Source of the DNA: Diphasiastrum complanatum
Lineage: Eukaryota; Streptophyta; Lycopodiopsida; Lycopodiales; Lycopodiaceae
Reading direction: 5' to 3'
Assembly: GCA_029204225.1 (NCBI GenBank)
Contig: CM055111.1
Coordinates: 9,867,000 to 9,930,999 of the forward strand
DNA length: 64,000 nucleotides
Position 1 is the first letter of the stretch. Each line of letters begins with the position of its first letter. The position numbers were made by a program, and so were the translations under genes. A model generated the notes under the pieces. It made no database searches. It was not told the DNA's origin and saw only the letters and a program-made list of their open reading frames with translations. Shown in pieces: positions 37,281 through 48,999 of this stretch.

Positions 37281-37535
37281 TACTTGGCGAATCTGTGAAT
37301 CGCGATTTGCTGCAGCGAATCGCCAAATCACATACATATATTTACTCTTCCTTCAAATTGGACCTGAAACTACCCGAAATTGGACCTGAAACTACTGCCC
37401 GAAATTGGACCTGAAACTACTGGAAACCAACTGAATCTTAATCCTCTAGTTTTGCTGTTTCTACTGATTTGCGAATTGCAATTCGCGACCCCCCAGCGAA
37501 TTGAGAATCGTGATTCTGGAATCGCTAATGCATCT
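37281..37535. repeat. GAATCGCGATTC palindrome cluster with three tandem units
   Basis: 'gcgaatc', 'gaatcgcgattt' and 'gcgaattg' words cluster at 37281-37330 and 37465-37530. Between them 'aaattggacctgaaactac' occurs three times in tandem (about 37357-37425, spacing about 22-26 bp). It looks like a small transposon with subterminal repeats, but no target duplication was identified. Confidence 0.5.
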
Positions 37536-37775
37536 ATGGAGCCTTTGTTATTCAAGCACATTAAAGTAAGGAGGATAGAAAACATAAGGTGAAATGCCAG
37601 AACCACAAATCATTCCAGGGAATATAGACGGTGTGTTTCATAATCATACTTAATTGAATGTCCACCAAAATTGCTATGGTTGCATACCTCCTGATTATAA
37701 GGGAGTCACATGCTCTCGAGCAGCATATAAGAATATTGAACACCCAGTGTCATCAGTAAAGACTAGGCTGATGAA

Positions 37776-38259
37776 TCAAAGACCAAATTCCCAAAGTGCC
37801 AATGTGCCATCTGGGTGAGACGAAACCAGTTTTGTCATTCCCAACCGAACAGACAAGATAGGTGGATCATTTCTGTTTAGCATACCTGAAGCAAAGTCAT
37901 CTGAGAGTCTGTGTGCAAGCTGTGGTGGTAAGCAGCGAGTAACATTAAAACTGTCTTTAAGAAGTGAGTCTCTTGCACTTTGAGAACCAGATGTAGCCAA
38001 AACTTCACTCCCTAATTTGGTGAAGCCTTCCTTTGGAGCTTTTGTAATAACACTTGGAGACTTGGAAATACTTGTGTGATTATAGTGAACATTTTTTCTA
38101 CACCCAAAGGCACTGAGGATATGGCCAGAAGTACAATCAACCACCCGAATGATTCCATCAAAACCACCTACACAAAGTATGGAGGCCCCATAAGGTTGAT
38201 GATGCACAGACGTTATAGCACCATTGCTGACCTTGGACTTCCATAGAAGGTGATGCATT
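37776..38259 (-). CDS. F-box/WD40-type protein, last exon
   Basis: Acceptor 'ttgatcag' at 38260-38262; the first base A completes the split Arg codon (AG|A) from the previous exon. It encodes MHHLLWKSKVSNGAITSV, then a WD repeat with ASILCVGGFDGIIRVVD, a Ser/Thr-rich linker, and at the C-terminus PPILSVRLGMTKLVSSHPDG then LALWEFGL and stop. Plant F-box/WD40 proteins of the Arabidopsis At3g52030 type end with a comparable '.V.M.K.VTAH...I..W.F' repeat (from memory). Such proteins are substrate receptors of SCF ubiquitin ligases when an F-box is present; the F-box itself is not in the window. Confidence 0.8.
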
Positions 38260-38416
38260 CTGATCAAGCACCATTTCACTGTTACTTTACTGAAATTAGT
38301 GCATCTTAATGTGTGACTTGTAGATAGTTGCTTGTTGTAACCAGAGATTTCTCCCGTTTTTGTGGCAAGGTTCACCCTTTGAAAATTAGCAAAGAATAAA
38401 ACAGCTCTATTTATAC

Positions 38417-38504
38417 CTCATGTCCCAGCAATGAAGGTGTCCAGATGCTGTTCCAACAACAAGCTTGTTGAGACCATCCGATATCACTTGGAGGCAATGG
38501 GCTT
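38417..38504 (-). CDS. F-box/WD40-type protein, internal exon
   Basis: An 88-bp exon between 'gattccag' and donor GTATAA. After two bases completing a Glu codon it reads AHCLQVISDGLNKLVVGTAS and GHLHCWDMR, a WD repeat ending in the CWD(L/M)R form. It enters in phase 1 and leaves in phase 2, matching both neighbours. The intron to the last exon is only 157 bp (38260-38416), in contrast to the other introns. Confidence 0.8.
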
Positions 38505-39338
38505 CTGGAATCAATCAGGCAACCAACTCCACGTGGGAAGATTTTGAAAAGAAAATTGAACAGCTAAAAGAAACTTCACAAACTGATTGAAATATCAACC
38601 AACAATTCCCTCCCTATAGATGCTGACACATACACAATGCCATTTACAGGGAATGACAGGGAACTCCTCACATTGTCTTAGGAGGGAATTGCTGAAGCCT
38701 TCAAAAACAACATATTTAAAACTACTGAATGTTCTCCCTTCATTTTAAAAAAAGATTTCTCATGGCTATACAGAAATTGCAGAAAAACATAGACTCTGCA
38801 ACTAGTATGAAGAAAAATGACGAATTGGTGGAGAATCAATATCTTAAACTTGTTTTTTGCAGGCATTTGTGTCCCTGATGTATCTCATTCACCAATCAGA
38901 ATAATATGTATGGTTCAGAGTACAAAGTTTTCTTGCAAGAGTACCTCGGTACATCAAAATAAATAAGCTTCAATATCTCAATTCTTACTTCTACTATGTA
39001 TGTTGATGACTCCACAGCCTTTGGTTAAAAGATTTTGAACTTCTAGCTTTATATTTTCTGAAAACAGTAAAATTGCTGCTTATGACACATTCAACTCTTT
39101 GATAACAAGATTACAAAGAACATCTTGACTGTGGGATTTGACTAAAATAGCTGAACTGAATCTCAAGATTTGAAAAGATGGGAAATAAGCCTTTAGAAAG
39201 AGTATCTCAATTTGGAAGACATTAAAACCCTATACTCAATCTCGTCTTGAGATTTTCATTTGCACAAAAGTTGCCTTTCTCTTTTTCTGATCGAATGACT
39301 TTTTTGACTTTTGCTCATCATTGTTTTTGTTCTCTTTT

Positions 39339-39660
39339 TCATTTTTCATTTGTCATTCTTTTTAATACTTTCTTTTTCAAAAAAGAATCAGCAAGTATTG
39401 GAAAACAACAAAACTGTAAACAACAAAAATAAAAATGAGTAGATCTTCGATCACGTTGGTGTGTTGGACACTTATTTATGGTGTGATTTCCAACACAAAT
39501 CGCACACCAAACATTTTCTCTGCTAGGAAATGTTTTAGCCATCTTGTTAGTTACTTTATCAAGCTTGGCATTCTGCTCTTTCAATGCTTTCAACTTTGCA
39601 TCGAACTATGACTGCATCTTCTCTAGCTGCATCTGCTGCTTTTGGGCAAGTTTTTGTTAA
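39339..39660 (-). pseudogene. retrotransposon gag fragment with zinc knuckle
   Basis: Reads LKALKEQNAKLDKVTNKMAK, a coiled-coil-like stretch, then CAICVGNHTINKCP, a CxxCx3Hx4C knuckle of the kind seen in plant Ty3/Gypsy gag. It is cut at its upstream side near 39660, where the LTR-like block begins, so that block may have inserted into it. Confidence 0.6.
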
Positions 39661-40230
39661 TAAAAGGACTTTAGGCCTTTTTGCGGGACTTTTAATGTCA
39701 CGAGGCCTAATAGCCAAGTTAGTGAATAAAAAGGGTTTCTCCCAATTTTAAAATTGATTCTCTCCAATTTTTAAATGGGTTTCCTCCACTTTTTGAATTT
39801 CAAATAGTTAGGGTAGAAATTGGCCAATAGGATTTGAGGCCAAAGCCCTAAAATCCACTATATATAGTGATAGTTTTGAATTATTGTAGAGACTTTCTCT
39901 CTTCATTTCAATACAAGTAGGTTGGGCCTCTTATGGAATGGATATGGAATGTCCTTCCTCTTCTTCTTTCCCCCTCTATCTCTCATGTTTTCTTTGTATT
40001 TGCTAATTGTTGGATTTGATGCTTGTTAGGGTTGATCATTGTTCTAGAAACTATAATAAAAACCACCAAAAAAACTTCTAAAAAACCAAAAATATAGAAA
40101 ACCAATCTTTGTCTGTTCTATTATACATGGATCTATCTATAGCCAGGTTGGCAAAGGTTAATTCTAAAAATAGAAAGCTAAAGTGAATGTTCCACTAGTT
40201 GTTGATAACCTTTTGTAGAAATTTTAACAC
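39655..40230 (+). mobile_element. LTR-like block with TATA box (ends uncertain)
   Basis: Starts TGTTAATAAAAGG, has 'cactatatatagtg' near 39860, and could end at TTTTAACA near 40229. A plus-strand gag fragment follows at 40982. No primer-binding site was found, so the 3' end and LTR status are tentative. Confidence 0.35.
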
Positions 40231-40981
40231 CTTTCTGCAAAAATATTAGTTCTCTGAGAGGAACTTTCGTCTCAACCTTTTGCCAGAGTCAGAGTCAATC
40301 CAACATACTATTTTTAGTAATCAATAAGTTGGGCGAACATTAAGTCAAGGTTAGCTGTTATATTGATCTATTTTTGTCAAAAAAAAGTGCTCTTTTTTGT
40401 TAAAATAATAGTGTCACTCTTGATCCTTCGCTTGAACCTTTGCCAATTTGTTTGAAATTTTCAAATATAGTATTGCATCATTTTCTAGTAGATTTATCTG
40501 GATTATCTAAAAAGTCTATCTTAGTCCTTGCCAAGCTACAAAAAACCATTGTTCACCAGACAAGAACCCTTCACCAATTCTACCCTAGTCTTATCCTTAC
40601 CAAATTTACTTACTGTCAATCAGACGAAGGTTCGTTTTACAATATTTGTCAAAAATAACCAGATAAGTGATTTTTTACCCACTATAGTAGTGAAATAACC
40701 CTTGCCGAGTCAACCTTCATCTAGGAAACCTTCGCCATAACTATTTTTGAGTTTTGATCTATCAGATCTAGCTACTGTCAAATTTTTGAAAGATTATCTT
40801 ACAGTTTGATATTGATTTTGAGAAATTCTTATTTCTAGAAGTGTTGATCGCTTGATCAAGATCTTTTTTCCAAAATCAAAAATCTGATTACTGTCAAGTG
40901 ATAGAGTTTTTACAAACCTGATCAGAGAGTGTTGATTGAAAAATTTAGATTCAATCTCATTGTTTTTTGTAATTTGGAAAG

Positions 40982-41260
40982 ATGTATGATACAGACAATG
41001 ATCTTGAGCCACCTGAACCTCCGATGGTTGTTCCACAAGTTATTGCTAGAAGATCACCTCATCTAGAGTTACCAAAGAATAATGGGTTATTTGATCTAGT
41101 AAGATTTCTCAAAATCTTTTTTGAATCATCATGTGAGGTTATGGCGAAGTTTTTTCAAAGGATAAACTTAAGCTATTTCCTATGGCCTTAACATGAGCAG
41201 CACAAGATTGGTTTTACAACCAAGATGAGATTGAACATATGGATTACGAACTGGTTCATT
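40982..41260 (+). pseudogene. Ty3/Gypsy gag N-terminal fragment
   Basis: MYDTDNDLEPPEPPMVVPQV is followed by a decayed stretch. KLFPMALT, a TGA stop, then AAQDWFYNQ is the classic plant Gypsy gag motif. It is probably the body that goes with the LTR-like block at 39655. Confidence 0.7.
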
Positions 41261-41434
41261 CTGTTTAAATCTAAGTGCAGCTTGGTGCAATTTTCAAGAT
41301 CCTCAATCCAAAATGTGATGCTGTGATCTCTAGGGAGTTGAGACGAAATCTTGCAAGCTAGTACTGCACCATGTGAGAAAGATTTAGAACATTGCATGGA
41401 ACGGGTTTTGTGGCTTTCTGAAACCAAAGGAAGA

Positions 41435-41436
<2 letters not shown>

Positions 41437-41492
<56 letters not shown>
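41437..41492. repeat. (TC)n microsatellite
   Basis: About 28 TC units, interior to a host intron. Confidence 0.95.
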
Positions 41493-41494
<2 letters not shown>

Positions 41495-41570
41495 CTAAGG
41501 CTTTAAAAAACATGCACACGCCTTTCAAAGCAGATATTAGGAATACATAAAATTAAATAAGGTATTGCAC

Positions 41571-41716
41571 CTGCAAGAGAAGACTTTGAAGAAAGTGAAG
41601 CCACTTTTTCCCCAGAAAAGGAATCACATAACTTCACAGTACCATCTCTTGAGCAACTTGCCAACAAATGCAAATCAGCATTCACTCCAACACCGGTTAC
41701 TGCCTCTGTATGCTGT
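41571..41716 (-). CDS. F-box/WD40-type protein, internal exon
   Basis: A 146-bp exon between 'catcacag' and donor GTGCAA. It encodes QHTEAVTGVGVNADLHLL then ASCSRDGTVKLCDSFSG, a full WD-repeat blade (GH...V, S.DGT.KLWD with Cys for Trp). It enters in phase 2 (AG|A gives Arg) and leaves in phase 1 (G|AA gives Glu), matching the exons at 50277 and 38504. Confidence 0.85.
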
Positions 41717-42039
41717 CTGTGATGAAAATCACCAACAAATTAGTGGTACTATCATACAATGACCTAGAAGGTCGTCTACCTGTTCTAACTTCAAACATCA
41801 ATGTAATACTAATAAAACATTCTCATATGCAGTGAATGTCATGAGAATATTTGCACTTTATATCACACGACTACTTTTCAAATCTATAACCATTGAGTAG
41901 AATATTTGACTTCAAAAACAACATGTCCTGCATGCCTTTGTTTTCCTCTAATCAAAATATAGCATACAGAGTTGTATTCATAGTCATCAATGGATAACAT
42001 GGGTGACTTGTTGGTGGATTTGCTTACATTCCGTATCAT

Positions 42040-42045
<6 letters not shown>

Positions 42046-42113
<68 letters not shown>
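42046..42113. repeat. (GT)n followed by (GA)n microsatellite
   Basis: About 17 GT units are followed by about 16 GA units. Confidence 0.95.
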
Positions 42114-42114
<1 letters not shown>

Positions 42115-42317
42115 CCACCAGCTTTTATAGGTGGCGACCATTGTCATTAGTGCTTACAAAAAACTTTTATGTTGATGCTCGTTCTTATGCGAGAATAAGC
42201 TTGTCAGTAAAAAAAAACTTTGCCAAAACAAAAAACGTTTCTATTAATCATTGACTAGCCGCCCAACTGATCCTAAAAAAAAATAGCAATATCATGCCGC
42301 CAAACTCTGCATTTTGT

Positions 42318-42536
42318 CTAGAGCAGAATTTCAATTTGTTCTCCATTCATGACAGCAAGAAATCGAGTTTCATGCGCTGCAAAGTGTGCACCCACAAGTC
42401 CAGATAGCCTTGTTGTAGGTTGTGCCATAGGAAGATGGGGACCAGGAACTGCTCCTATGTAGGTTGTGCCATAGGCAGTTGGGGAACAGAAAGCTGCTCC
42501 TATACAAGCAGCAGCATCTTTTTGGGCATAGTTGTG
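42318..42536 (-). other. small open frame with a 44-bp tandem duplication, flanking Gypsy 1
   Basis: The frame reads GLVGAHFAAHETRFLAVM upstream of a stop and includes two near-identical 44-45 bp units ('taggttgtgccatagg' at 42416 and 42460 on the plus strand). It is not an exon of the WD40 gene, since the neighbouring exons already join in phase. Origin unknown. Confidence 0.25.
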
Positions 42537-45500
42537 AGTTACGAATAGAGCCACAGCTGATCTAGAACTAAGCTATGAAAGCATCACATAAGCAAGACTT
42601 AACCCTAGAAAGCAGGAAAGAGAGAGATCAATATCATCAGCTGAATGACAAATGACAGTTTCCCTACTTATAGCCAAGAGGAAGCCCTAGAAGGAAGCTT
42701 CCAGTGGCTAGGGCCCAACTGGGAGGGATAATAGTGCGCCCTCCAAGAAGGCCCCCACTCTCCAGTAATATGTCCAAATGGCCTAATAATGAAAAATAAG
42801 GCCAAAGGCCAACCATATAGTCTGAATGTCACTAATGAATAAAAAAGGGCCCAAGGCTTGCTTATGCATAAAGTAAAGTAACTATAAATGTAAATGGACG
42901 CGGCGAATGTGATGAGCCGAGTCCATAACTCTCCCCGACACAAAAAAAAGACCCAACTGCCGAAAAGATAACCAGATCAAGTAGCAGCAAGCCCTGGTGC
43001 ATCAACAGCTAGAGGAACATCTGATGTAGAGGAATCAACAAGTGCAGCAAGAGCACGAGCCTGATCCGCAAGTAATGGTGTATGATAAAAGACATCAATA
43101 GGCTCCTATGTGGCCTCCTCAATAGGACGACCATCCCACTGGACCAAAAACTGAATCTGCCGGCGGCGTCGACTATGGTATAGATGGACCTGTAATATAG
43201 CAGCAGGTAAAAATGGAAATAACTCTGGAGCAGTAGGAAACTCAGCATCACAAGGAGCGTCATCCTCAATAGCAGCACGTAATAAACTGACATGGAATAC
43301 ATCACAGGCGCGTGTGGAAGCAGGAAGCTGTAAGCGATATGTAACTGGACTAAGAACCTCCACAATGCGATAAGGCCCATAATAACGTGGTGCAAGCTTC
43401 TCAGTAGAAGCATGGCCCTGGACAAAATGATGACTGTGCAAACCGTAAGCGTAGATAAACCATATCTCCAAGCTGAAACTCAACATGGAGGCGGTGACGA
43501 TCAACTGAGGTTTGATAATGCTGCTGAACATGCTGTAAATGAGAACTGGCCCGGGTAATAAGCTCTCGAGCACCTGATAGAAAAGATGCAAGTGTAACAG
43601 GTGTATCCTCAGGAGGAAGAGGAATGCCAGGTAAAAGAGGTTTATAGCCATGAGATAATAAAAATGGAGAGACACCTGTGCTGGTACTAACAGAGCTATT
43701 ATAGCTATACTCTGCTAAACATAAATGCTGATCCCAATCCTTCCCTGAAGGAGTAACAAAATGGCGTAAATAATCCTCAAGGATCCTGTTAAGGACCTCA
43801 GACTGCCCATCAGAAGTAGAATGATAAGCAGAACCCATAAAAAGCTGAACATCCAAAATACGCGTAAGCTCTGTCCAGAATATAGATGTAAACTTACTAT
43901 CCCGATCAGAAAGGATAGTAGGAGGAAATCCACGCAGGCGGAAAATCTCTGATAGGAACAAACGTGCACACTGCTCTGCTGTGATAGTACTGCGAACTAG
44001 GATAAAATGTGCCTGTTTCAAGAACTTGTCAACTACCACCATACATGAATCGTGACCACGCTGGGTATGGGGAAGGCCAAGGATAAAGTCCATAGATATA
44101 TCAGTCCACTGGCGATGAGGAATAGGCCAACTCTGGAGCAAACCAGTAGATTTAGCATGGGAGTACTTATTACGAAGACAGAAAGGGCAGGTACGAATAA
44201 GTACAGCAAGCTCAGATCGAAGAGAGGGCCAATAGAAATGGTCTTTGAGACGAGCATAAGACTTCTGAAAACCAAAGTGACCCCCAACAGGAGAGGAATG
44301 AGCATCCGACAACAATTGGGAACGGATACCCAAAGAACTAGGGATACAAAGAGAATCATAATGATAAAGACGATTGTCAATAATGGAGTAAACTTGATGA
44401 GGACTGGACGAAACAGGTGGGGCAGAACTATAAACATCACGAAAATCAGAACATGTAAGGTATGCTGCAGGTAGGGCATCAAACCATGGAGGAATAGTAG
44501 AAACGAGTGTATTTAACAAAGCTGGAAGATGAGATAATGCATCAGCAGTAGTGTTAGCACGACCAGGACGATACAATATGGAGAAATTAAAAGACTGTAA
44601 AAACTGCAACCAACGAAATTGACGATCACTAAGGTCACGTTGAGAAAACAGATAACGTAAAGACTGGTGATCAGTAATAATGTCAAATGGGACTCGATAC
44701 AGATAATGATGCCACTTCTTAAGAGCATAGATAATAGCAAGAAGCTCTTTCTCATGCACAGAATAACGTTGCTCATAAGAGCGAAGACGACGCGACTCAT
44801 AAGCAATAATACATTGTGACTGGCGAAGTAAAGCACCCAAACCAACATTACTAGCATCAGTCTCAACAAGAAACTTCTGATCAAACTGTGGTAAACACAT
44901 AACGACGGCATCAACAACAGCACGACGAAGAGTATCAAACGCTGTCTGACAATCAGAAGTCCAAAGAAAAGTACTAGACTTCTTCAAAAGTGCATGAAGA
45001 GGAGCTGCGATAGTGGCAAAATGAGGAACTGGACGACGAAGGTGAGTGGCTAACCCAAGAAACATACGAACATGGTGAATATCAGTAGGTATAGGCCAAT
45101 CCTGGATGGCCTGAACCTTATGAGGGTCCAGACGAATGTGACCATTACAAATAAGAAAACCAAGAAACTCGATCTCAGAAACAACAAAAGAACATTTAGA
45201 CAACTTAGCAAATAACTGGTGGTGTACAAGTAACTGAAAGACAGAGGAAAGATGGGCAACATGCTCAGCAAGAGACTGACTAAAAATAAGAATATCATCA
45301 AAATAAACCAAGAGACAATGACCAAGAAGCGGACGCAAGACGTTATTCATCACATTCTGGAACGTAGGAGGGCCATTAGTAACACCAAAAGGAAGCACAC
45401 GAAATTCATATAAACCAAGATGAGTACAGAAAGCAGTCTTATGTTCGTCAGAAGGGTGCATCCTGATTTGGTAATATCCAGAACGAAGGTCTAGCTTGGA

Positions 45501-48500
45501 AAAGATTTTAGAGGTACCGAGCTGGTCAAAGAGGTCATCCATGTGTGGAATAGGGTACTGATTACGAATAGTCAACTTATTTAAAGCACGATAATCAATA
45601 CAAAGGCGTTTGGTACCATCTTTCTTATTAATAAGGAGAACAGGAGCACCAAAAGGGCTGTGACTAGGAACAATGAGACCCTGATCTAACAAGGCAGTAA
45701 TATGGAGCTCAAGCTCATCACGCTCAGATCGAGACATACGATAAGGGGGACGGGAAGGAGGAGCAGAACCAGGACGCAAGTCAATATGATGGTTCACGTC
45801 ACGTAATGGTGGTAGCGTCGTAGGTTCTGAAAAGACAAAAGCATACTGATGTAATAAGTCAGAAATCACCTGAGGAACAGCTGCTGGTGTAGAAACTAGA
45901 GGAACTGGTAGTGCCCGCTGAACACATAATAAGGCAGCACAATGAACCTTCGGCAAGCTGCGGATAAACTGCTTCCCAGTAATCAACTGGAAGTCTCCCT
46001 GAGAATCAATGCCCACAAGTGAGTGTGTAACTGCATCATGTACAAATGTCAATGTCTGCTGTGTCAAGTCCAGTGTAACGGCTCCAAGAGATGCAAACCA
46101 ATCAACACCAAGGATAAGATCATAACGCTCCATAGGGATAATGTAAAGATCTGCCTGTCCAAAGAAATCTCCAATGCGGTATGGTAAACGCTGAAACATC
46201 TGAGAACTAGGAAAAGAATGAGAACTGGCAACCTCAACTGTGAGAGGATGGGAAGCAGGAACAGGTGAAGCACAGATCCGACTAGTGATATAACTGCTAG
46301 TAAAAGAATGAGTGCTACCAGTATCAACTAAAGCAATATACTCACGACCTGTAATACGCACACGTAACCGAATGGAGCGAGGACCAGGACGCCCTGTCCA
46401 AGTAGCATAGGCAAGCTGAGCATGGCAAGTAGCAGGAAGTAAATCAGGGGAAGGCTCAGAGGATAAGTCAGGCTCATCAGAAATATGAATGTAGATATCG
46501 GAATCATCTGGAGTAGTGCCCTCATGGTAAAAAACAGCAGTAGTAGTAGGGAGAGGCTAGCGGCAATCACGGGCAAGATGGTCAGGACTCTTACAACGAA
46601 AGCAAAGACGCTTCTGCTGAAGATCAGCGAACTCTGCAGACGTGTAACGTCGGACAAAAGCAGGTCGAGGAGTCGGAGGACGAAGAGGCGAAGGGGCAAT
46701 GGAGAGAGCTGGAACAGAAGGGGCCGGTGTAGGGGTGAACGTAGCGGGAAAAGATGAAGCAGAAGGACGGGGTCGGGAGAAGTGGGAAGGAAGGGTGTCA
46801 GAGTACTTATGCTGTAAAGTACTGGCAAGAGACATCGCCTCAACAAGTGTGGTAGGACGGAAGGAAGAAACATCATAACGTAAAGCACCACGAAGCCCAG
46901 CAATGTAACGAGAAATAAGCTCAGTGGGTTGTAGATTTGTGCAAAGATAAGAAAGCTCCATAAACTGATCTGTATAAGAAGCAAGATCACTGGTCTGAGT
47001 ACGGAATGTATCAGGTTGGCGGTCAAGCCACTGAGGATCAATCATAGCATGGCGGAGGTCACGGCGAAAAGTATGCCATACATGGAGCCCTTCCTGATCA
47101 GGATCAACTCTATAAACTCGCCACCACGTGGCGGCACGTCCATCTAAATGTAAAGCAGCCAACTGGATCTTCTGAGGATCAGTCTTGGGGTGAATCTGAA
47201 AATATGTGTCAAGCTTAGCAAACCAATTCTCTAATAAGTTCCTGTCAGAGGAACCGTAATAGGTAGCAAGTTGTACCCTATCACGAAAGTCTCGAGCAAA
47301 GTGTGGCTCAGGAAGGGGGAAACGAGGAAAGAAACCAGGAGGTGGGTTAGAATGAACGGTCCACCACCAGGCTGACTAGCAGAAGAAGATGGAAATCCAA
47401 ATGGAGGGGGAGTCCCAAATGTAGGAAAAACAGGAGCTTTACCAGGACCATGAGGCTATAAAGAATCAATCTGTGACTGCATAGTAGCAAAGCCGGTCAT
47501 AACTGAATCGAAGTGAAGAACGAGGCCAGAAAGGGTCTCATCCATGCGACGAAACTGATCGGATAAGGTTTCCTGAGTAGTCTCACTCGGGGTAGGTGAA
47601 TGTGCCATAATGATAGTGGAAGGAATAGACGAAAACTTGAGGGAGCGGACTCTTGTTGTCACCCCAAATTAGCCTATTACAACCAATATTATCACAACTG
47701 AGAAAAACAGACAGCAATGAACAATGGAGAGGCTGTAAAAATGCGCTGGACAGCCAGGGATACAATGTGAATTTGAAAGATTAAACGGAGTCAGAATTCC
47801 TAAAAATGTGGTGGAGAATGAGCGCGCGACAGCCTTTTGATAAGCTGTAAAAGATGGCTGGAATTGGAGACAAAAATAGGCAAAAGTGACAAGTTGGGAG
47901 TGCTGAGGCAGCGATTTACAGCTTGAAGAATTTTAGCTGTTTGGAATAGCAAATGATGTCGGAATTGGGTAGTTTTTGGATGAGGATGGGCGTTGGACAG
48001 TCAGGGAACTAACTGTGGAAGATGGCTGCAAACTGGAAAAATATCAGACGAAAGTGACAGGTCGGAAGGCAGGGACAGCGATGGAAAGGAAGAGGAGGAG
48101 CGTTGGGCGGCAAAGAAAAGAGGTGACAAAACAGGGGGAACGCTGGGCAGGAAGGAGTGGAAGGAGCAGTGATGGAACAGGGCTGTCAAAACGGCAATGG
48201 AGCTGTAGGAATAGCGATGGAGGAGCAAGGCAAGGCAGCAAAGAAAAAAAAATTCCAGATTGTGCTCAGAAAAGTGCTCTGATACCAAGTTATGAATAGA
48301 GCCACAGCTGATCTAGAACTAAGCTATGAAAGCATCACATAAGCAAGACTTAACCCTAGAAAGCAGGAAAGAGAAAGATTAAGGAGGCTAAAGAGAGAGA
48401 TCAATATCATCAGCTGAATGACAAATGACACAGTTTCCCTACTTATAGCCAAGAGGAAGCCCTAAAAGGAAGCTTCCAGTGGCTAGGGCCCAACTGGGAG

Positions 48501-48705
48501 GGATAATAGTGCGCCCTCCAAGAAGGCCCCCACTCTCCAGTAATATGTCCAAATGGCCTAATAATGAATAATAAGGCCAAAGGCCAACCATATAGTCTGA
48601 ATGTCACTAATGAATAAAAAAGGGCCCAAGGCCTTCTTATGCATAAAGTAAAGTAACTGTAAATGTAAATGGACGCGGCGAATGTCATGAGCTGAGTCCA
48701 TAACT
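42537..48705 (-). mobile_element. Gypsy 1: full-length Ty3/Gypsy chromovirus nested in the WD40 gene
   Basis: 5' LTR 48288-48705 (418 bp) and 3' LTR 42537-42930 (394 bp) differ by a 22-bp and a 2-bp indel and about eight substitutions, by my count. TTGTG flanks the element exactly at 42532-42536 and 48706-48710. LTRs run AGTTATGG...CATAACT. The primer-binding site TGGTATCAGAGCAC (48274-48287) abuts the 5' LTR and matches the initiator-Met tRNA type. The polypurine tract (CGGGGAG) precedes the 3' LTR at about 42931-42937. Confidence 0.95.
42977..47608 (-). pseudogene. Gypsy 1 gag-pol polyprotein, disrupted
   Basis: Gag from ATG 47608 (MAHSPTPSETTQ), matrix/capsid block LDGRAATWWRVY, zinc knuckle CFRCKSPDHLARDC (about 46565-46605). 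Protease ALVDTGSTHSF (about 46310). RT FSKLDLRSGYYQI and YFDDILIFSQ. RNase H VETDASNVGLGALLRQ. Integrase with an HHCC zinc region (GGHFGFQKSYARLKDHFYW, CPFCLRNK) and D-D-E blocks DISMDFILGLP, ILSDRDSKF and SDGQSEVLNR. Chromodomain QFLVQWDGRPIEEAT at the C-terminus. Lesions: TAG near 47456 in gag, TAG near 46557 between gag and protease, a one-base insertion near 43435, and Trp to TAG at 43106-43108 in the chromodomain. Single-ORF gag-pol layout. Tekay/Reina-like by chromodomain, inferred. Confidence 0.93.
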
Positions 48706-48720
48706 TTGTGTCGAAGCGTG

Positions 48721-48806
48721 CTTTGAACCGTTTTTTGGTTCGAACCGGAGAAAAAAAAAAAAAAAGCTTAAATTTTTTTTTTAAAGAAAAAAAGGTTCGA
48801 ACCGTT
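48721..48806. repeat. GGTTCGAACC words with A-rich spacers
   Basis: 'tttgaaccg', 'ggttcgaaccgg' and 'ggttcgaaccg' lie within 86 bp beside long A and T runs, immediately 3' of the Gypsy 1 target duplication. It is the same word family as at 2852 and 49325. Confidence 0.6.
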
Positions 48807-48822
48807 TTTTTTGGCATTTTCC

Positions 48823-48990
48823 AAAGAGAGAGAGAGAAAGAAAGAAAGAAAGCTTTATTAATGTCTTTTCCATGCCAAAAGGCATATAAGACAAGTAGAT
48901 ACATATCAAGTATGTGGACCATCTGGGAGCGTATGAAAAACGTCTCCAAAATTGAAAGAAAAGCATATATAATAAATCTAAACACAATTA
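48823..48990 (-). mobile_element. short retroposon (SINE-like), copy B
   Basis: The reverse complement matches copy A in order: 'tttagattta', 'ggagacgttttt', 'catacttgatatgtat', 'ttggcatggaaaagacatta', then 'ataaagctttctttctttc' and (TC)n. The A-rich word and CTTT tail are nearest to the LINE B 3' end. Confidence 0.75.
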
Positions 48991-48999
48991 CCAGTGTAA

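Larger units (their letters stand above)
38505..41570 (-). other. intron of the F-box/WD40-type gene (3,066 bp)
   Basis: Contains a minus-strand gag zinc-knuckle fragment, an LTR-like block and a plus-strand gag fragment, described separately. No further exon is needed, because the flanking exons join in frame. Confidence 0.7.

Noticed and set aside
41188-41427. Minus-strand frame with 'DHSITFW' suggesting another WD blade
   Set aside because: It overlaps the plus-strand gag fragment and would disrupt the phase match between 41571 and 38504.
42318-42554. Candidate extra exon of the WD40 gene beside Gypsy 1
   Set aside because: The exons at 50277 and 41716 already join in phase and in the middle of a WD-repeat pattern, and the frame shows no WD motif.
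43009-47041. Many open frames overlapping Gypsy 1 and Gypsy 2 in other frames, rich in Leu and Val
   Set aside because: They are shadows of the gag-pol frame; none has a motif of its own.
42537-48705. Active, autonomous retrotransposon
   Set aside because: Two nonsense codons in gag/protease linker, a frameshift before the chromodomain and a stop in the chromodomain make it defective despite young LTRs.
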